DNA of 64,000 bases from Mangrovimonas sp. ST2L15. GTDB taxonomy: Bacteria; Bacteroidota; Bacteroidia; Flavobacteriales; Flavobacteriaceae. Positions 25,778 to 35,779 of the stretch are shown here, piece by piece. The translations under genes and the position numbers were made by a program. The stretch covers positions 1,302,001 to 1,366,000 of the forward strand of contig NZ_LBIQ01000030.1 in assembly GCF_001280515.1 (NCBI RefSeq). Reading direction: 5' to 3'. Position 1 is the stretch's first letter; every line of letters begins with the position of its first letter. The notes under the pieces are model-generated. The model saw nothing but the letters and a program-made list of their open reading frames with translations. It had not been told where the DNA came from and did not search any database.

Positions 25778-26530
25778 ATGAAACATATGAAAGAAGACTC
25801 ATTTCAATTTTCGAATGGGGTAGTTGTTTATCCATTACTATTTGTTTTGTCCATTTGGGTAGTGTTTTGGGCTGAGGTTCGGTTCGGTTTCAATTTCACT
25901 AGGTTAGGAATCTATCCATTGGCAGTTAAAGGCATTCCAGGTATAGCCTTAAGCCCCTTAATTCATTCTGGTTTGACCCATTTGCTTCACAATAGTTTGC
26001 CGCTTTTGATCCTGTCTGCAGCACTGTTCTACTTTTATAGACCCATAGCATGGAAGGTAATCATTTTTGGAATCTTACTGAGTGGTTTTATGACTTGGTT
26101 GATAGGAAGACCCTCTTATCATATTGGTGCAAGTGGGTTAATTTATGTCTTAGTTAGTTTTACCTTTTTCAAAGGAATTTTTGCTAAACACTATCGGTTA
26201 ATAGCGTTGTCTTTGATGGTTGTGTTTTTGTATGGAGGTATGATATGGTATACATTTCCTATTAAGGATGAAATTTCTTGGGAAGGTCACTTATCTGGGT
26301 TTTTAGTAGGCTTATTTTTTGCGCTGGTTTTTAGAAAACAGATAGCTAAGCCTAAGAAGTATGAGTGGGAGAAGGACGATTTCAATGAAGATGACGATCC
26401 TTTTCTAAAGCATTTTGACGCCGATGGGAATTTTATTGAACAACTACCTGAGGAGGTCGATCTAGAAGAAGACCCACAGGATTCTATAGTGTATAACTAT
26501 ATCTATAAAAAAAAGGATGATGACGATTAA
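25778..26530 (+). CDS. Rhomboid family intramembrane serine protease
   Basis: This 250-residue protein has six or so membrane segments. The catalytic Ser119 sits in GASG and the partner His171 in EGHLSG, with the L1-region block GLTHLLHNSLPLLI near residue 70. Rhomboids cleave membrane-spanning substrates within the lipid bilayer; the substrate is unknown. A long acidic C-terminal tail (about 205-250) is cytoplasmic. Start at ATG 25778 is preferred to a TTG 3 bp upstream. The gene ends with a 4 bp stop-codon overlap with convergent rlmB. Confidence 0.92.
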   Translation: MKHMKEDSFQFSNGVVVYPLLFVLSIWVVFWAEVRFGFNFTRLGIYPLAVKGIPGIALSPLIHSGLTHLLHNSLPLLILSAALFYFYRPIAWKVIIFGILLSGFMTWLIGRPSYHIGASGLIYVLVSFTFFKGIFAKHYRLIALSLMVVFLYGGMIWYTFPIKDEISWEGHLSGFLVGLFFALVFRKQIAKPKKYEWEKDDFNEDDDPFLKHFDADGNFIEQLPEEVDLEEDPQDSIVYNYIYKKKDDDD

Positions 26531-27261
26531 CGACGTTGTCTAATCACTTCATATAAGAAAGCACCACAGGCAACCGATACGTTTAGTGATTCTATGGTGC
26601 CCAGCAAAGGTAATTTAGCGCGGTCATCTACAATTTTTAAGACAGATGGATTAATCCCTTTTCCCTCAGATCCCATGACAATAGCGCATGGTTCAACGAA
26701 CGAAACATCATATAAATCATGGTCTGTTTTTTCGGTTGCTGCAATAACTTTGATACCCGAAGCTTGTAAATGGAAGATGGCATCCTTAATATGATCTACT
26801 TTACAAATAGGAATTTTGAAAATGGCTCCAGCACTGGTTTTTACAGTATCAGCATTAATAGGAGCACCACCTTTTTTCTGGATGATGATACCATGAACAC
26901 CAGTACATTCAGCGGTTCGTATGATGGCCCCAAAATTTCTAACATCACTTAATTGATCTAAGACCAAAAATAGGGGAGTAACATCTGATTCTAAAGTTTC
27001 AAGAATAAGAGCATCCAAATCATGAAACGCAATGGGAGCTATTTGGGCAACGGCACCTTGATGGTTTCTATTCTTGAACCTATTCAATTTTTCAATGGGG
27101 ACGTAAGAGTAATTAATGTTTTCTGATCGAATTAGGCTTTCCAATTCTTTAAATAAATCACCTTTCAAACCCTTTTGCAAGAATACCTTATCAATATTTT
27201 TTCCAGAATTGATAGCTTCAATAATGGCTCTAATCCCAAATATTTCTGTGTCATTTTTCAT
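26527..27261 (-). CDS. rlmB: 23S rRNA 2'-O-methyltransferase of the RlmB/TrmH family
   Basis: The 244-residue SPOUT methyltransferase has an N-terminal substrate-binding domain (FGIRAIIEAINSGKNIDKV) and the C-terminal trefoil-knot domain with NFGAIIRTAECTG, IVMGSEGKG and SLNVSVACGAFLYE. RlmB methylates the ribose of a guanosine in the 23S rRNA P loop (2251 in E. coli). The N-terminal domain supports RlmB over other TrmH relatives. A near-consensus -7 box (TATATTTT, 27275-27268) lies right after the susCD terminator. Confidence 0.93.
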   Translation of the reverse strand: MKNDTEIFGIRAIIEAINSGKNIDKVFLQKGLKGDLFKELESLIRSENINYSYVPIEKLNRFKNRNHQGAVAQIAPIAFHDLDALILETLESDVTPLFLVLDQLSDVRNFGAIIRTAECTGVHGIIIQKKGGAPINADTVKTSAGAIFKIPICKVDHIKDAIFHLQASGIKVIAATEKTDHDLYDVSFVEPCAIVMGSEGKGINPSVLKIVDDRAKLPLLGTIESLNVSVACGAFLYEVIRQRR

Positions 27262-27276
27262 GATGTAAAAATATAA

Positions 27277-27303
27277 AAAAGCCTGCTTAAAAAGCAGGCT
27301 TTT
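27277..27303 (-). terminator. Terminator of the susC-susD operon
   Basis: GCCTGCTT (27281-27288) pairs with AAGCAGGC (27292-27299), extended by A-T pairs. In the minus direction a TTTTTT tract follows. It may also work rightward. It sits between the operon end and rlmB. Confidence 0.85.
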
Positions 27304-27326
27304 ATTTTTAGACTTTATGTAAAAAA

Positions 27327-28319
27327 TTATAAAGCTCTATTTCCTTTGAATTTTACTGGTATATCAGAAATTGAAACACCAGCAGCAGATTTACCTGTTA
27401 CAATAACCTCACCAGTATCAGCATCGGTTACAGTGTAAGTAGAACCTTCTATAGTCAAAACAAACTTAACTAAATACGCATCAGGGTTGTTTTCAACATA
27501 ACCACCGTCAACAGTATTCCATACAGTTCCTAAATCTACTTCTTCTACCCAAACACCTGGCTTAGCAAAAATTAAAGAAACAGGAATGTTTGTTCCAGCA
27601 GCAGGTAATTCACTTCCTGAGTAACCAAGTGCCCAAAAAGAAGGTACAACCCAATAATCTCCGTCTGGTAAAACTCCCTCTCCAATTGATAAAGATTCTG
27701 GACAGTCATAATAGCTAGCACCTAAAAAGTTAAAGTTAGCATCATAAACCTCTAAGTCAAAATCGGCACCACACCAATCATGAGTGGAACCATCAGCTCC
27801 TGTAAATTCACCGTCCCATTCTAAAACAATGTCTAAATCATTAGAAGTAATGTTAGAAATGTTCATTGTGAAATTAGCCCCAGAACCTACAATTGAGTTA
27901 CCAGCGTATCCTTGAGATACTCTAAATTTAACCGCTTCGTCACCTTCAGGATAGATATCATATAAAGGTTCTACATAAAAACTTACCGAAGTAGAATATG
28001 CAGGAATAGTTACATACCAACCTTCTGGGCCATTTTCATATTCAGATAAGTGAATATCGCTTTCTCCTTCACCATAAACAGCTACATCATCCCAATGGTC
28101 TGATAACAAATCAATTTTAAAATCAGAATCTAAGGAAATAGCTCTATCAATGGTGATAGTAACCATTGCCGGGCCATCACCTTCCGTAACATCCAAATTA
28201 GTGGTTGTTACAGTTGCCGTTGGCTTGTTATGTGCTGGGTAATCTTGATCATCATCCATACAACCAAATGCAAGAAGGGATAAACCAAACAAGAATAATT
28301 TATAATTTAATTTTTTCAT
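27327..28319 (-). CDS. SusCD-associated lipoprotein with Calx-beta-like region
   Basis: The product (330 residues) has a lipoprotein signal peptide with lipobox LLAFGC (Cys20), followed by acidic residues (CMDDDQD), a pattern fitting the Bacteroidota surface-export signal. Residues about 30-150 resemble a beta-sandwich of Calx-beta type (TVTEGDGPAMVTITI-like strand pairs). The rest is beta-rich, with DWCGADFDLEVYD near 190. No enzyme motif is visible. As the last gene of the susC operon it may be a surface ligand-binding lipoprotein. The substrate is unknown. Confidence 0.8.
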   Translation of the reverse strand: MKKLNYKLFLFGLSLLAFGCMDDDQDYPAHNKPTATVTTTNLDVTEGDGPAMVTITIDRAISLDSDFKIDLLSDHWDDVAVYGEGESDIHLSEYENGPEGWYVTIPAYSTSVSFYVEPLYDIYPEGDEAVKFRVSQGYAGNSIVGSGANFTMNISNITSNDLDIVLEWDGEFTGADGSTHDWCGADFDLEVYDANFNFLGASYYDCPESLSIGEGVLPDGDYWVVPSFWALGYSGSELPAAGTNIPVSLIFAKPGVWVEEVDLGTVWNTVDGGYVENNPDAYLVKFVLTIEGSTYTVTDADTGEVIVTGKSAAGVSISDIPVKFKGNRAL

Positions 28320-28341
28320 TTTAATGTCGTTTAATAGATTA

Positions 28342-29196
28342 TTATTGAAGCGTATAGGTCATATTATAGATGTAGTTTGTACCCGATAATACGATAGAAT
28401 AAATAATATTAAAGTTACCATTTTCATCAACTACACCATGAGCACCTGAACTAGCACCTGGATATTGAACTCCACCCCAAGTATTACTGTAAGCATTCAT
28501 TAGATATTGATCAGGTAAAATAGAAAGCTCACCACAAACATCTACGAATGAGAAACCGTGATCAGGTTGTAAAGAACCTGCAGCCCAGTGACCAGTAGTT
28601 AACGTATGGAATGTATTTACACCTACTTCTTCAAGAGGTTCAACTCCCATGCTAAAGCTTGCACCGTCACTTCTTGTACCTGTTACAAGGTAGTTTCCAG
28701 CTAGATTAGATTGACAACCTACAAAAGTAATAGTTAAGGTTGTATTAAAAGCTGAAACAGTTGCATTATTAGATGCTACGCCTTCAAGATTTAAAATCAA
28801 TCTTGTTGGTTCTGTAGGGTTCAAATTCCCGGTATTAATATAAATTCCAAATTCGTCAAATCTTTGACCTGCAGGAATTGTCATAGTTCCAGAATTATCC
28901 ATGAAGTCAAATTCTACACCTTCTGTAGCAGATGAAGCAGGGTCAACACTATAGTTAATCACGATGTTTGAAGAGGATGGTGTACCATCCATTCCTCCAA
29001 TTAAATTAACTGGATAGTAGGATTCTACCGGACCTAAATCTTCAAAATAACTTTCGGTAAAAGATGACGTTTTGAAGCCAACTACATAAGGAGTGTTAGC
29101 CATTGCATCTAACGTTTCATCTTCGTCGTCTACGATACAAGAAACACTAAAAAGTGCACTTACAAATAATAAGGTTAATAATTTAAAATTTTTCAT
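28342..29196 (-). CDS. SusCD-associated lipoprotein, unknown domain
   Basis: This 284-residue product starts at the ATG at 29196 (MKNFKLLTLL); the frame also opens 6 bp upstream at a TTG, less likely. The signal peptide ends with lipobox FSVSC (Cys20) followed by IVDDEDE, acidic residues consistent with surface export. The mature part is beta-rich: an N-terminal domain about 35-155 resembling the Calx-beta or DUF4843-type region, then a C-terminal domain (about 160-284). No catalytic motif. Probably a surface ligand-binding partner of the SusC/SusD pair. Confidence 0.8.
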   Translation of the reverse strand: MKNFKLLTLLFVSALFSVSCIVDDEDETLDAMANTPYVVGFKTSSFTESYFEDLGPVESYYPVNLIGGMDGTPSSSNIVINYSVDPASSATEGVEFDFMDNSGTMTIPAGQRFDEFGIYINTGNLNPTEPTRLILNLEGVASNNATVSAFNTTLTITFVGCQSNLAGNYLVTGTRSDGASFSMGVEPLEEVGVNTFHTLTTGHWAAGSLQPDHGFSFVDVCGELSILPDQYLMNAYSNTWGGVQYPGASSGAHGVVDENGNFNIIYSIVLSGTNYIYNMTYTLQ

Positions 29197-29214
29197 ATTC
29201 AATTTTTTTTAAGA

Positions 29215-30699
29215 TTAATTTTGAGTTGCATCCCAGAAAATGTAGGTGCTGAATGCAGTTTCTGCATTTTGGCTAGGTACATTTGCTGCATTTGCAATTA
29301 ACTCAGAAGCTGGATATAATAATCTATTAGGCTTGTTTGGTCTTTGGGCAGACAAAGCCAAAGGAATTTCAGGATATCCAGTTCTTGTATATTCAATCCA
29401 AGATTCAATGGCATTGATACCGTTTGTAGCTAACCATTTTTGAGTCATTATAGCCTCAATTTTGTTGGCTGAACCATCCCAACCAATTTCATCTAAAGCA
29501 TCGCTGTTAGCTAAATAAGATGTAGCGGAAATTTCATAGTAACCAAATGAGGCAGATATACCAGCTTGGAATAAAGACTTAGCATCTCCTGCAATATAAC
29601 CTCTGTAAGCAGCTTCGGCTTGTAAGAAGAAACTTTCTGCACCTAACATGATGACTCCATCTTGGTCATGATCTTTAAGTAAACCTGGTCCAATTGGAGA
29701 AATATCTTCTGGGATATCATCAGAGTTACTGTCAATACCTTGTTCTACTCCAATTATAACACCACCAATAGCTTCATAAATTTGTGGACCTCTTGGATCT
29801 GGGATACCAGGAGTACCGTTTACGAAGTCAGCGGCATATTTAGAAGCTCTAACGAAACGGTGTGAAGTAGTTTCAGAATCATCTACGTTATAACCATAGG
29901 TTCCGTAGAATGGATTTTGTCTACCAGCATCTTGCGCATAACCAGGATTGATTGTTACATTAGATGTCACAAAGTTTTGAGATAAAGTAGCGAATTGCTC
30001 ATTCAAATATGATGCAGTTTCACCATCAGTTTCGGCTTTAGTAGCTTCTCTCATTAAGATTTTAAGTTTAACGGTATTAGCAAATTGTTCCCAACTAGCC
30101 ATATTACCACCGTAAACGACATCTTCTGAACCTACTTCAAATCCTGACCCATCTTGAATTAGAGCAATAGCTTCATCTAATTCTACTATTAAAGCTCTAT
30201 AAATTGCCATCTCATCGTCATAAGCAGGTGTCAAATCATTATTTCCTTGGAAGGCTGCTGAATAAGGACAATCTCCATATAAATCTACAATATATTGCAT
30301 GTAGAATGATTTCATGATTTTGGCAATAGCAACATGTTGGTTGTATCCTTCAAAAGGAGAATCAATCATGGATTGAAAGTTAGCTAATTGAAGGTATAAA
30401 CCATCCCAAATGCTGCTGTAAAAAGTACTGGTCATAATCATTTGGTACTCTTCGTTAAATCCACCAGTAAAGGCATTAACGTTTGCAGACCAGTTGTTCA
30501 TAAACACGTTTCCTAAACGGTTCATACTACCTGCTTGAGTTGCATAGATTCTAGTTTGAGCTCCTGCTAAAATTAAATCAGGAGAAACTATATCAGCAGT
30601 AGGATCATTTACTGGATCGTTTATGTCTAGATAATTGCTACATGAGTTTAGTAACGTCAAAGCAATTAATAATGTAAATAATTTATTTATTTTTTTCAT
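29215..30699 (-). CDS. SusD/RagB-like outer-membrane nutrient-binding lipoprotein
   Basis: The 494-residue protein begins at the ATG at 30699 (MKKINKLFT); a TTG lies 12 bp upstream in frame. The lipobox is LLNSC (Cys20 or so). The mature protein is helix-rich and fits the SusD-like 2 type: NYLDINDPVNDPTADIVSPD near the N-terminus, FQSMIDSPFEGYNQHVAIAK TPR-like region and a C-terminal NRLLYPASELIANA block. SusD lids the SusC pore and binds ligand. It lies 3-4 bp after susC on the same strand. The nutrient is unknown. Confidence 0.94.
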   Translation of the reverse strand: MKKINKLFTLLIALTLLNSCSNYLDINDPVNDPTADIVSPDLILAGAQTRIYATQAGSMNRLGNVFMNNWSANVNAFTGGFNEEYQMIMTSTFYSSIWDGLYLQLANFQSMIDSPFEGYNQHVAIAKIMKSFYMQYIVDLYGDCPYSAAFQGNNDLTPAYDDEMAIYRALIVELDEAIALIQDGSGFEVGSEDVVYGGNMASWEQFANTVKLKILMREATKAETDGETASYLNEQFATLSQNFVTSNVTINPGYAQDAGRQNPFYGTYGYNVDDSETTSHRFVRASKYAADFVNGTPGIPDPRGPQIYEAIGGVIIGVEQGIDSNSDDIPEDISPIGPGLLKDHDQDGVIMLGAESFFLQAEAAYRGYIAGDAKSLFQAGISASFGYYEISATSYLANSDALDEIGWDGSANKIEAIMTQKWLATNGINAIESWIEYTRTGYPEIPLALSAQRPNKPNRLLYPASELIANAANVPSQNAETAFSTYIFWDATQN

Positions 30700-30714
30700 G
30701 ATTTCAAGCAATTA

Positions 30715-33700
30715 TTAAAATGTTACGTTTAGACTCATACCAATAGATCTGGTAACTGGATATTGGTTGATTGCTGCTAAACCTTGACCATTTCCTGTTG
30801 TGTTGGAAGTTTCAGGGTCGTTATAACTACGGTTCTCCTTAGGTAGGATTGTGAACAAGTTTCTAGCATTAACACCTAAAGTTAAAGAGCTTAAAGCTGT
30901 ATTGTCTAACATTTTAGGAGATAAAGAGTAGCTTAAAGACAACTCACGACATTTGAATGCAGTAGCATCTAACACAAAGTTTTCAGCAACAGTATAATAG
31001 TCGTTAGAGAAGTAGTTTAAGTAGTTAGAATAAGTTGTTCCACCAGTAATAACACTTGTGTTGGCAACATAACCACCATTTCCATCAGGGATAGCAGAAT
31101 TAGGATAGATAAATCCTGTTCTTCCATTTTGAGCTGATTCGATTAAGTGACCAGACCATGATAACCATGATTTAGCACCAGACCAGAATTGGTGACCAGT
31201 TCTGTAATCAAATACTCCAGATAATCTAAATCCTTTAAAGCTAATAGATGTATTCAAACCTAAGATGTAATCAGGGTTTGAAGAACCTAATATTTGTAAT
31301 TCATTAGATACTCTAGGCGTACCTGTAGTAGGGTCAATAATAACGCGTCCTTGAGGATCTCTTTCGTATGCAGATCCTTTAATAGTAGGGAACTCTTCTC
31401 CAACAACTGCAAATACACCAATAGGGTTTGCATTGTTAGGATAAGAAAGGATTGCTAATTCATCTGTGTCATCACTAATTTTGATAACTTCAGTTTTGTT
31501 AGTTGCATAAGAGAATCTTGCTTCCCAACGTAGTCCTCTTGGGTCGCTTGACCAAATAGGCTTAACTCCTAAGTCAATTTCAAAACCTTTTGTTTCTGTT
31601 TCACCAATGTTAACTCTTGAAGAAACAACTCCAGAAGCATAGGAAGCAGATGTGTTAGCAATTTGGTTCGTGTTTTTTGAGAAATAATAAGAACCATCGA
31701 AAGTTACTCTATCATTAAATAAACCTACGTTTAAGTTGAACTCTGTTGAAGTTACAAATTCAGGCTCCAAGTATTGGTCTGTAATAGTTGTATCACCCAA
31801 GAATGAGTTCAATGAACCATAAGGGAAGTTAGCAGCTTGAGAAAAGATTGGCACAGTTTCGTAAGCGGCAATACCACCATCATTACCAACTTTTACGTGT
31901 GAAGCAGCAATTTTCATATAGTTGATAGGACCATCAGTAATATCAAATGCTTCGGTAGGAACAAAAGATAAACCTACACCTGGATAGAAGAATGAATTGT
32001 TTGATGGGTCTAAAGTAGAAGTCCAGTCATTTCTGGCAGTTACGTTTAAGAATAAGAAATCTTTAAATCCTAAATCCACGTTCCCAAAAAGACCAATTCT
32101 TCTAGTTCTGATAGTAGAATTACTAACGTTAGGAGTTCCTGTAACATTACTAATATTATAAAAACCAGGAATGGTAACATTACTACCACTGTTAGCAGTA
32201 GAAACAAACAAGTTATCTTGTAAGTTGTGACCAATATTAGCTTTTAAGGTAATATCATCAGTTAAGTTGTAGTTAAAGTTAATTAACAAATCCCCATAGT
32301 AATTTCTATAGTTATCGTTATAAGTTCCAAAAGATGAAATAGTAGTATAATCTCCACCACCAACATTTTCAGTATCAGTTGCACCATTTACCCAGTTTTG
32401 TCCACTACGTTGTCTGGTTCTGATACTTGCGTTGTATAAGATATCGATGTTATCATTCAATTGGTAACCTACATTGGCAATACCTGTCCAAATATCAAAG
32501 CGATCCTGAGTTCTTTCATTATCTCTTACCCAGTAAGGAGATCTATAATAAGAAGTCCAGTGAGTTGCATTGTTAGGCTCAGAAAACTCTTCAACAGGAA
32601 TGTTTGTTGCTGTTTGTAATAGCTCTAAGTAAAGAGAACCTGTAGATTGTTGTGTTTTACTGGTAATGTAAGATACATTTCCTTCCAACGTCCATTTACC
32701 TACTTTTTTACCACCTTTGAAGTTAAAAGTGTTTCTGTTGGCCTTATCATCAGCAATGATAAATTCCGTATCTACTTTGTTGGCAGATAAAAACACATAA
32801 CCATCTTCCAAGTTACCATTTGATAAGCTGATCGTGTTTTGGAACGTTGTACCAGTTTGGAAGAACTCAGCAATGTTATCATCAATAGCACTGTATGGGA
32901 AATATCTGTAAGTTCCATCAGATTGTGGTAAACCAACAGGTCTTAATTGACCATCCATTTCTGGACCCCATCCCCCGTTTTCATAAGAAACGAATTCACC
33001 GTTCCATCCTTGACCGTATCTAGTCTGTCTTTGAGGAAGGTAAGCGATGTTTTCAAAAGAAGCAGAAGAACTAACAGATACATTAAACTTATCATTAGCT
33101 CCACCTTTTCTTGTAGTTACAACGAATACCCCGTTAGAACCCTGAGAACCATAAAGAGCAGCACCGTTGGCACCTTTGATTACGTTCACAGACTCAATTA
33201 AGTTAGGGTCAATATTAGCTAAAATTTCTGAAGATGAAATAACACCATCAATTACAATTAAAGCTTGGTTGTTACCAGTCAAGGATCTGTTACCACGCAA
33301 TACGATACGGGTACTTTGATTAACCCCACTGTTAGTAGTGTTAATTTGTAGACCAGATACCTTACCAGATAAACCTTGTACTAAGTTAGGGTTTTGAGCC
33401 TGAGTCAACTCTTCTGCTTTCACCACTTGGTTTGCTGTGGTAATCTCATCAAGTTTTCTCTTAGTACCAAGAACCGAGATAACAACCTCGTCTATGGCTT
33501 GAACATCGGGCTCCATAGCAAAACTAATGGTAGAAGAAGATCCCACTGTCATTTCCTTTGGAGTGTAACCCACAAAAGTATAGACAAGGACACTTCCTTG
33601 GCTCGCAGAAATGGAATAGTTTCCATCAAAATCTGTTTGAGTACCATTGGTCGTACCTTTAACGATGATATTAACTCCAGGGAGCGGCAATCCGTTTTCA

Positions 33701-33798
33701 TCCGAGATTGTCCCTGAAATTGTTTTTTCTTGTGCAAAGGAAAGATGCACAACAAACGCTAAGAATAGCGTTAGAATTCCACTAAACTTTGTTTTCAT
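30715..33798 (-). CDS. SusC/RagA family TonB-linked outer-membrane protein
   Basis: This 1027-residue receptor has a signal peptide (to about residue 22, FAQ), a carboxypeptidase-regulatory-like domain (about 25-100), a plug domain (about 120-230, with LVQGLSGKVSGLQI and PNLIESVNVIKGANGAALYG), and a C-terminal 22-strand barrel ending in an aromatic Phe. It takes up an oligomeric nutrient with its SusD partner downstream, powered by TonB. No glycosidase or regulator lies nearby, so the substrate cannot be inferred. A possible promoter has TTG, 20 bp and GATTTTTG on the minus strand near 33814-33844. Confidence 0.96.
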   Translation of the reverse strand: MKTKFSGILTLFLAFVVHLSFAQEKTISGTISDENGLPLPGVNIIVKGTTNGTQTDFDGNYSISASQGSVLVYTFVGYTPKEMTVGSSSTISFAMEPDVQAIDEVVISVLGTKRKLDEITTANQVVKAEELTQAQNPNLVQGLSGKVSGLQINTTNSGVNQSTRIVLRGNRSLTGNNQALIVIDGVISSSEILANIDPNLIESVNVIKGANGAALYGSQGSNGVFVVTTRKGGANDKFNVSVSSSASFENIAYLPQRQTRYGQGWNGEFVSYENGGWGPEMDGQLRPVGLPQSDGTYRYFPYSAIDDNIAEFFQTGTTFQNTISLSNGNLEDGYVFLSANKVDTEFIIADDKANRNTFNFKGGKKVGKWTLEGNVSYITSKTQQSTGSLYLELLQTATNIPVEEFSEPNNATHWTSYYRSPYWVRDNERTQDRFDIWTGIANVGYQLNDNIDILYNASIRTRQRSGQNWVNGATDTENVGGGDYTTISSFGTYNDNYRNYYGDLLINFNYNLTDDITLKANIGHNLQDNLFVSTANSGSNVTIPGFYNISNVTGTPNVSNSTIRTRRIGLFGNVDLGFKDFLFLNVTARNDWTSTLDPSNNSFFYPGVGLSFVPTEAFDITDGPINYMKIAASHVKVGNDGGIAAYETVPIFSQAANFPYGSLNSFLGDTTITDQYLEPEFVTSTEFNLNVGLFNDRVTFDGSYYFSKNTNQIANTSASYASGVVSSRVNIGETETKGFEIDLGVKPIWSSDPRGLRWEARFSYATNKTEVIKISDDTDELAILSYPNNANPIGVFAVVGEEFPTIKGSAYERDPQGRVIIDPTTGTPRVSNELQILGSSNPDYILGLNTSISFKGFRLSGVFDYRTGHQFWSGAKSWLSWSGHLIESAQNGRTGFIYPNSAIPDGNGGYVANTSVITGGTTYSNYLNYFSNDYYTVAENFVLDATAFKCRELSLSYSLSPKMLDNTALSSLTLGVNARNLFTILPKENRSYNDPETSNTTGNGQGLAAINQYPVTRSIGMSLNVTF

Positions 33799-33919
33799 TT
33801 TATATTTTATTTGAATTAGTCTACGCCAAAAATCATAATAAAAAGTTAATTAAACAACATTAGCAGGTTAAAATTTTCATTTTTTTTAAAAAGTTTGTTG
33901 GATTAACGTTAAGAAAACT

Positions 33920-35602
33920 CTAAAAAAAAGAAGTGAGGCTTAAATGCACCTGGGAGTTGGAAAACTTGAAATTTTGAGACTCTGTTTTCCCGTTGGCATA
34001 ATTAAATTTTAATAATCCTGCTTTGGTTAAAAGTCCAAACCCGAGACCAAAACTGTAGAGGTTTTCTTGCTGTGCTGAAAGCTCGTTTTCTAGGTATCCG
34101 AAATCTATAATGGTATGAATATAAATGCTTTCTGTAAGTGAATGCCTGTATTCTGTGTTGATGAAGGCATATAAATTAGCAGCTAAACTATTCTCTTCAA
34201 ACCCACGTATAGAATTGATTCCTCCAAACCATGACAGTTCATTTTCAAGGATATTGGAACTATCCAATAGGAAGCTATTTAACCTAATGTAAATACTGTT
34301 TTTGAGATTTAAATTAAAGATTTTAAATGCGTCTACCAATATTTGATTTTGGGCCAAATCTTCTCCAGATAATGTTCTTTTTCCGGTTCCGATTTGGAAT
34401 CGTAACAACGAATTTGTGGGGAATAGTCTGTTGCTTTGTCGTAAATTGAAAACATACCTTACATTATAAAAGGTAGATTTATAATCGTTAAGGGGAATTG
34501 TGGCTTCTTGACTTAAAAGATTTTCAGATTGCACACCTTGAATGCCTAGATATATTGAATGTTTCGGATTAAATTGATAGAAAAGATTGGCGCGTTGCTC
34601 GCTAGTGGTGAAAGTTGAATCCTTCCGAAACAGTCTTAATTCAAATTCAGCTCCCAGTGGTGTCTGGAAGAGATAGGGGATTTCTATGTTGGTTTGAAAC
34701 CTTCTTTGATCGTTTTGGTCGCTTTTGTAGGTCAAGCTAAATCGCTCCCCAAAATTAAGGTTGTTTGTCAAGTTTAAATTTAAGTAACCGTTAAATTCTA
34801 TTTTATTAGTTTCTTCATTAGTTCCAAATCCTATAAAGCCGTCAAAGTTGTTTATTTTTTGTTTTTCTATATAAAGGTATAGAATGGTTGAATCTTTAGT
34901 GAATTGGATTTCTGGGTCTTTAATAGAATTTGCGAATGACAATTGGTCTAATCTGGTTACTTTATCCTTGATTTCTGAAATGTTCAAATTTTGACCGTTC
35001 CTTATTTTAAGGTAATGCCTAACAAATGACTTAGGGAATTTTTCGTAACCTTTAATTTTAATGTCGTCTATATGACGTAGGTCTTGGTTGTCTTTGATTT
35101 TTAATTTAGCAGTTAAATAGTTGTTATCAGCTTGAATGTCGTCTAGTTGAAAAGAGATAAATGGATTTCCTAAATCTGCTAACGTCAAACTTAATTTGTT
35201 CAAACTTTCCTCTAAATCAAAAAATGGAAGGGTGAAAAACGTGTCAGTATAAGTGTCACTTATTTTTTTTAATGCTTCTTTCGGAATGTTGTTATAATAT
35301 ATATGTATGGAGTCATATTTTTTTTTCAGGTCGATCAAGCCTAAAAAAGTAGAATCATTTGTTTTTCTTAGGTTGTCAAATTCAGCATCTAAAAAACCAG
35401 ATTGATATGTCCTTTCCTTAAAAAGGGCGTATTCTTTTTCAATGGATAGGACATCTAGATGTATTTTTGCATAACCTAATGAATCTATTTTTGCTGAATC
35501 TGAAATGGATTTAGATAGAATTCTGAGATGAAGTTCTTGACAAACAGTATCTGTAGTAAAAAAGATATATATAATAAGGAGTGTGAGATAAGATTTCTGC
35601 AA
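33920..35602 (-). CDS. Omp85/BamA-TamA-like outer-membrane barrel protein
   Basis: The product (560 residues) has an N-terminal signal peptide, a POTRA-like region (about 60-240, including HIDDIKIKGYEKFPKSFVRH), and a C-terminal barrel (about 245-560) ending in Phe. The loop-6 motif in INSIRGFEENS matches the (V/I)RGF element of Omp85 proteins. It is shorter than BamA and likely belongs to a TamA-like or accessory group. Its cargo is unknown. It lies between the susC operon and the rpsL promoter and is divergent from the ribosomal cluster. Confidence 0.88.
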   Translation of the reverse strand: MQKSYLTLLIIYIFFTTDTVCQELHLRILSKSISDSAKIDSLGYAKIHLDVLSIEKEYALFKERTYQSGFLDAEFDNLRKTNDSTFLGLIDLKKKYDSIHIYYNNIPKEALKKISDTYTDTFFTLPFFDLEESLNKLSLTLADLGNPFISFQLDDIQADNNYLTAKLKIKDNQDLRHIDDIKIKGYEKFPKSFVRHYLKIRNGQNLNISEIKDKVTRLDQLSFANSIKDPEIQFTKDSTILYLYIEKQKINNFDGFIGFGTNEETNKIEFNGYLNLNLTNNLNFGERFSLTYKSDQNDQRRFQTNIEIPYLFQTPLGAEFELRLFRKDSTFTTSEQRANLFYQFNPKHSIYLGIQGVQSENLLSQEATIPLNDYKSTFYNVRYVFNLRQSNRLFPTNSLLRFQIGTGKRTLSGEDLAQNQILVDAFKIFNLNLKNSIYIRLNSFLLDSSNILENELSWFGGINSIRGFEENSLAANLYAFINTEYRHSLTESIYIHTIIDFGYLENELSAQQENLYSFGLGFGLLTKAGLLKFNYANGKTESQNFKFSNSQVHLSLTSFF

Positions 35603-35706
35603 CGGTAAAAATTCTTATTGGTATGTAAAACTAACTCAAAAAGAGATGTTTTAATATAAAGAGGCTTTTATTTTTTAAATGAGATTGAAAATTAATTTGT
35701 TATGAT

Positions 35707-35736
35707 TTGAAAAATTAAATTTAATTTCTACCTTTG
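35707..35736 (+). promoter_or_regulatory. Promoter of the ribosomal-protein cluster (rpsL)
   Basis: TTG (35707-35709), exactly 19 bp and TACCTTTG (35729-35736) form a full Bacteroidota consensus promoter 43 bp upstream of the rpsL ATG. It should drive rpsL-rpsG-fusA-rpsJ and, by readthrough, the S10 genes. Confidence 0.75.
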
Positions 35737-35779
35737 CAGCCCTCAAAGAAGAGGTATTGTATAAAATTAGTAAAAATTT

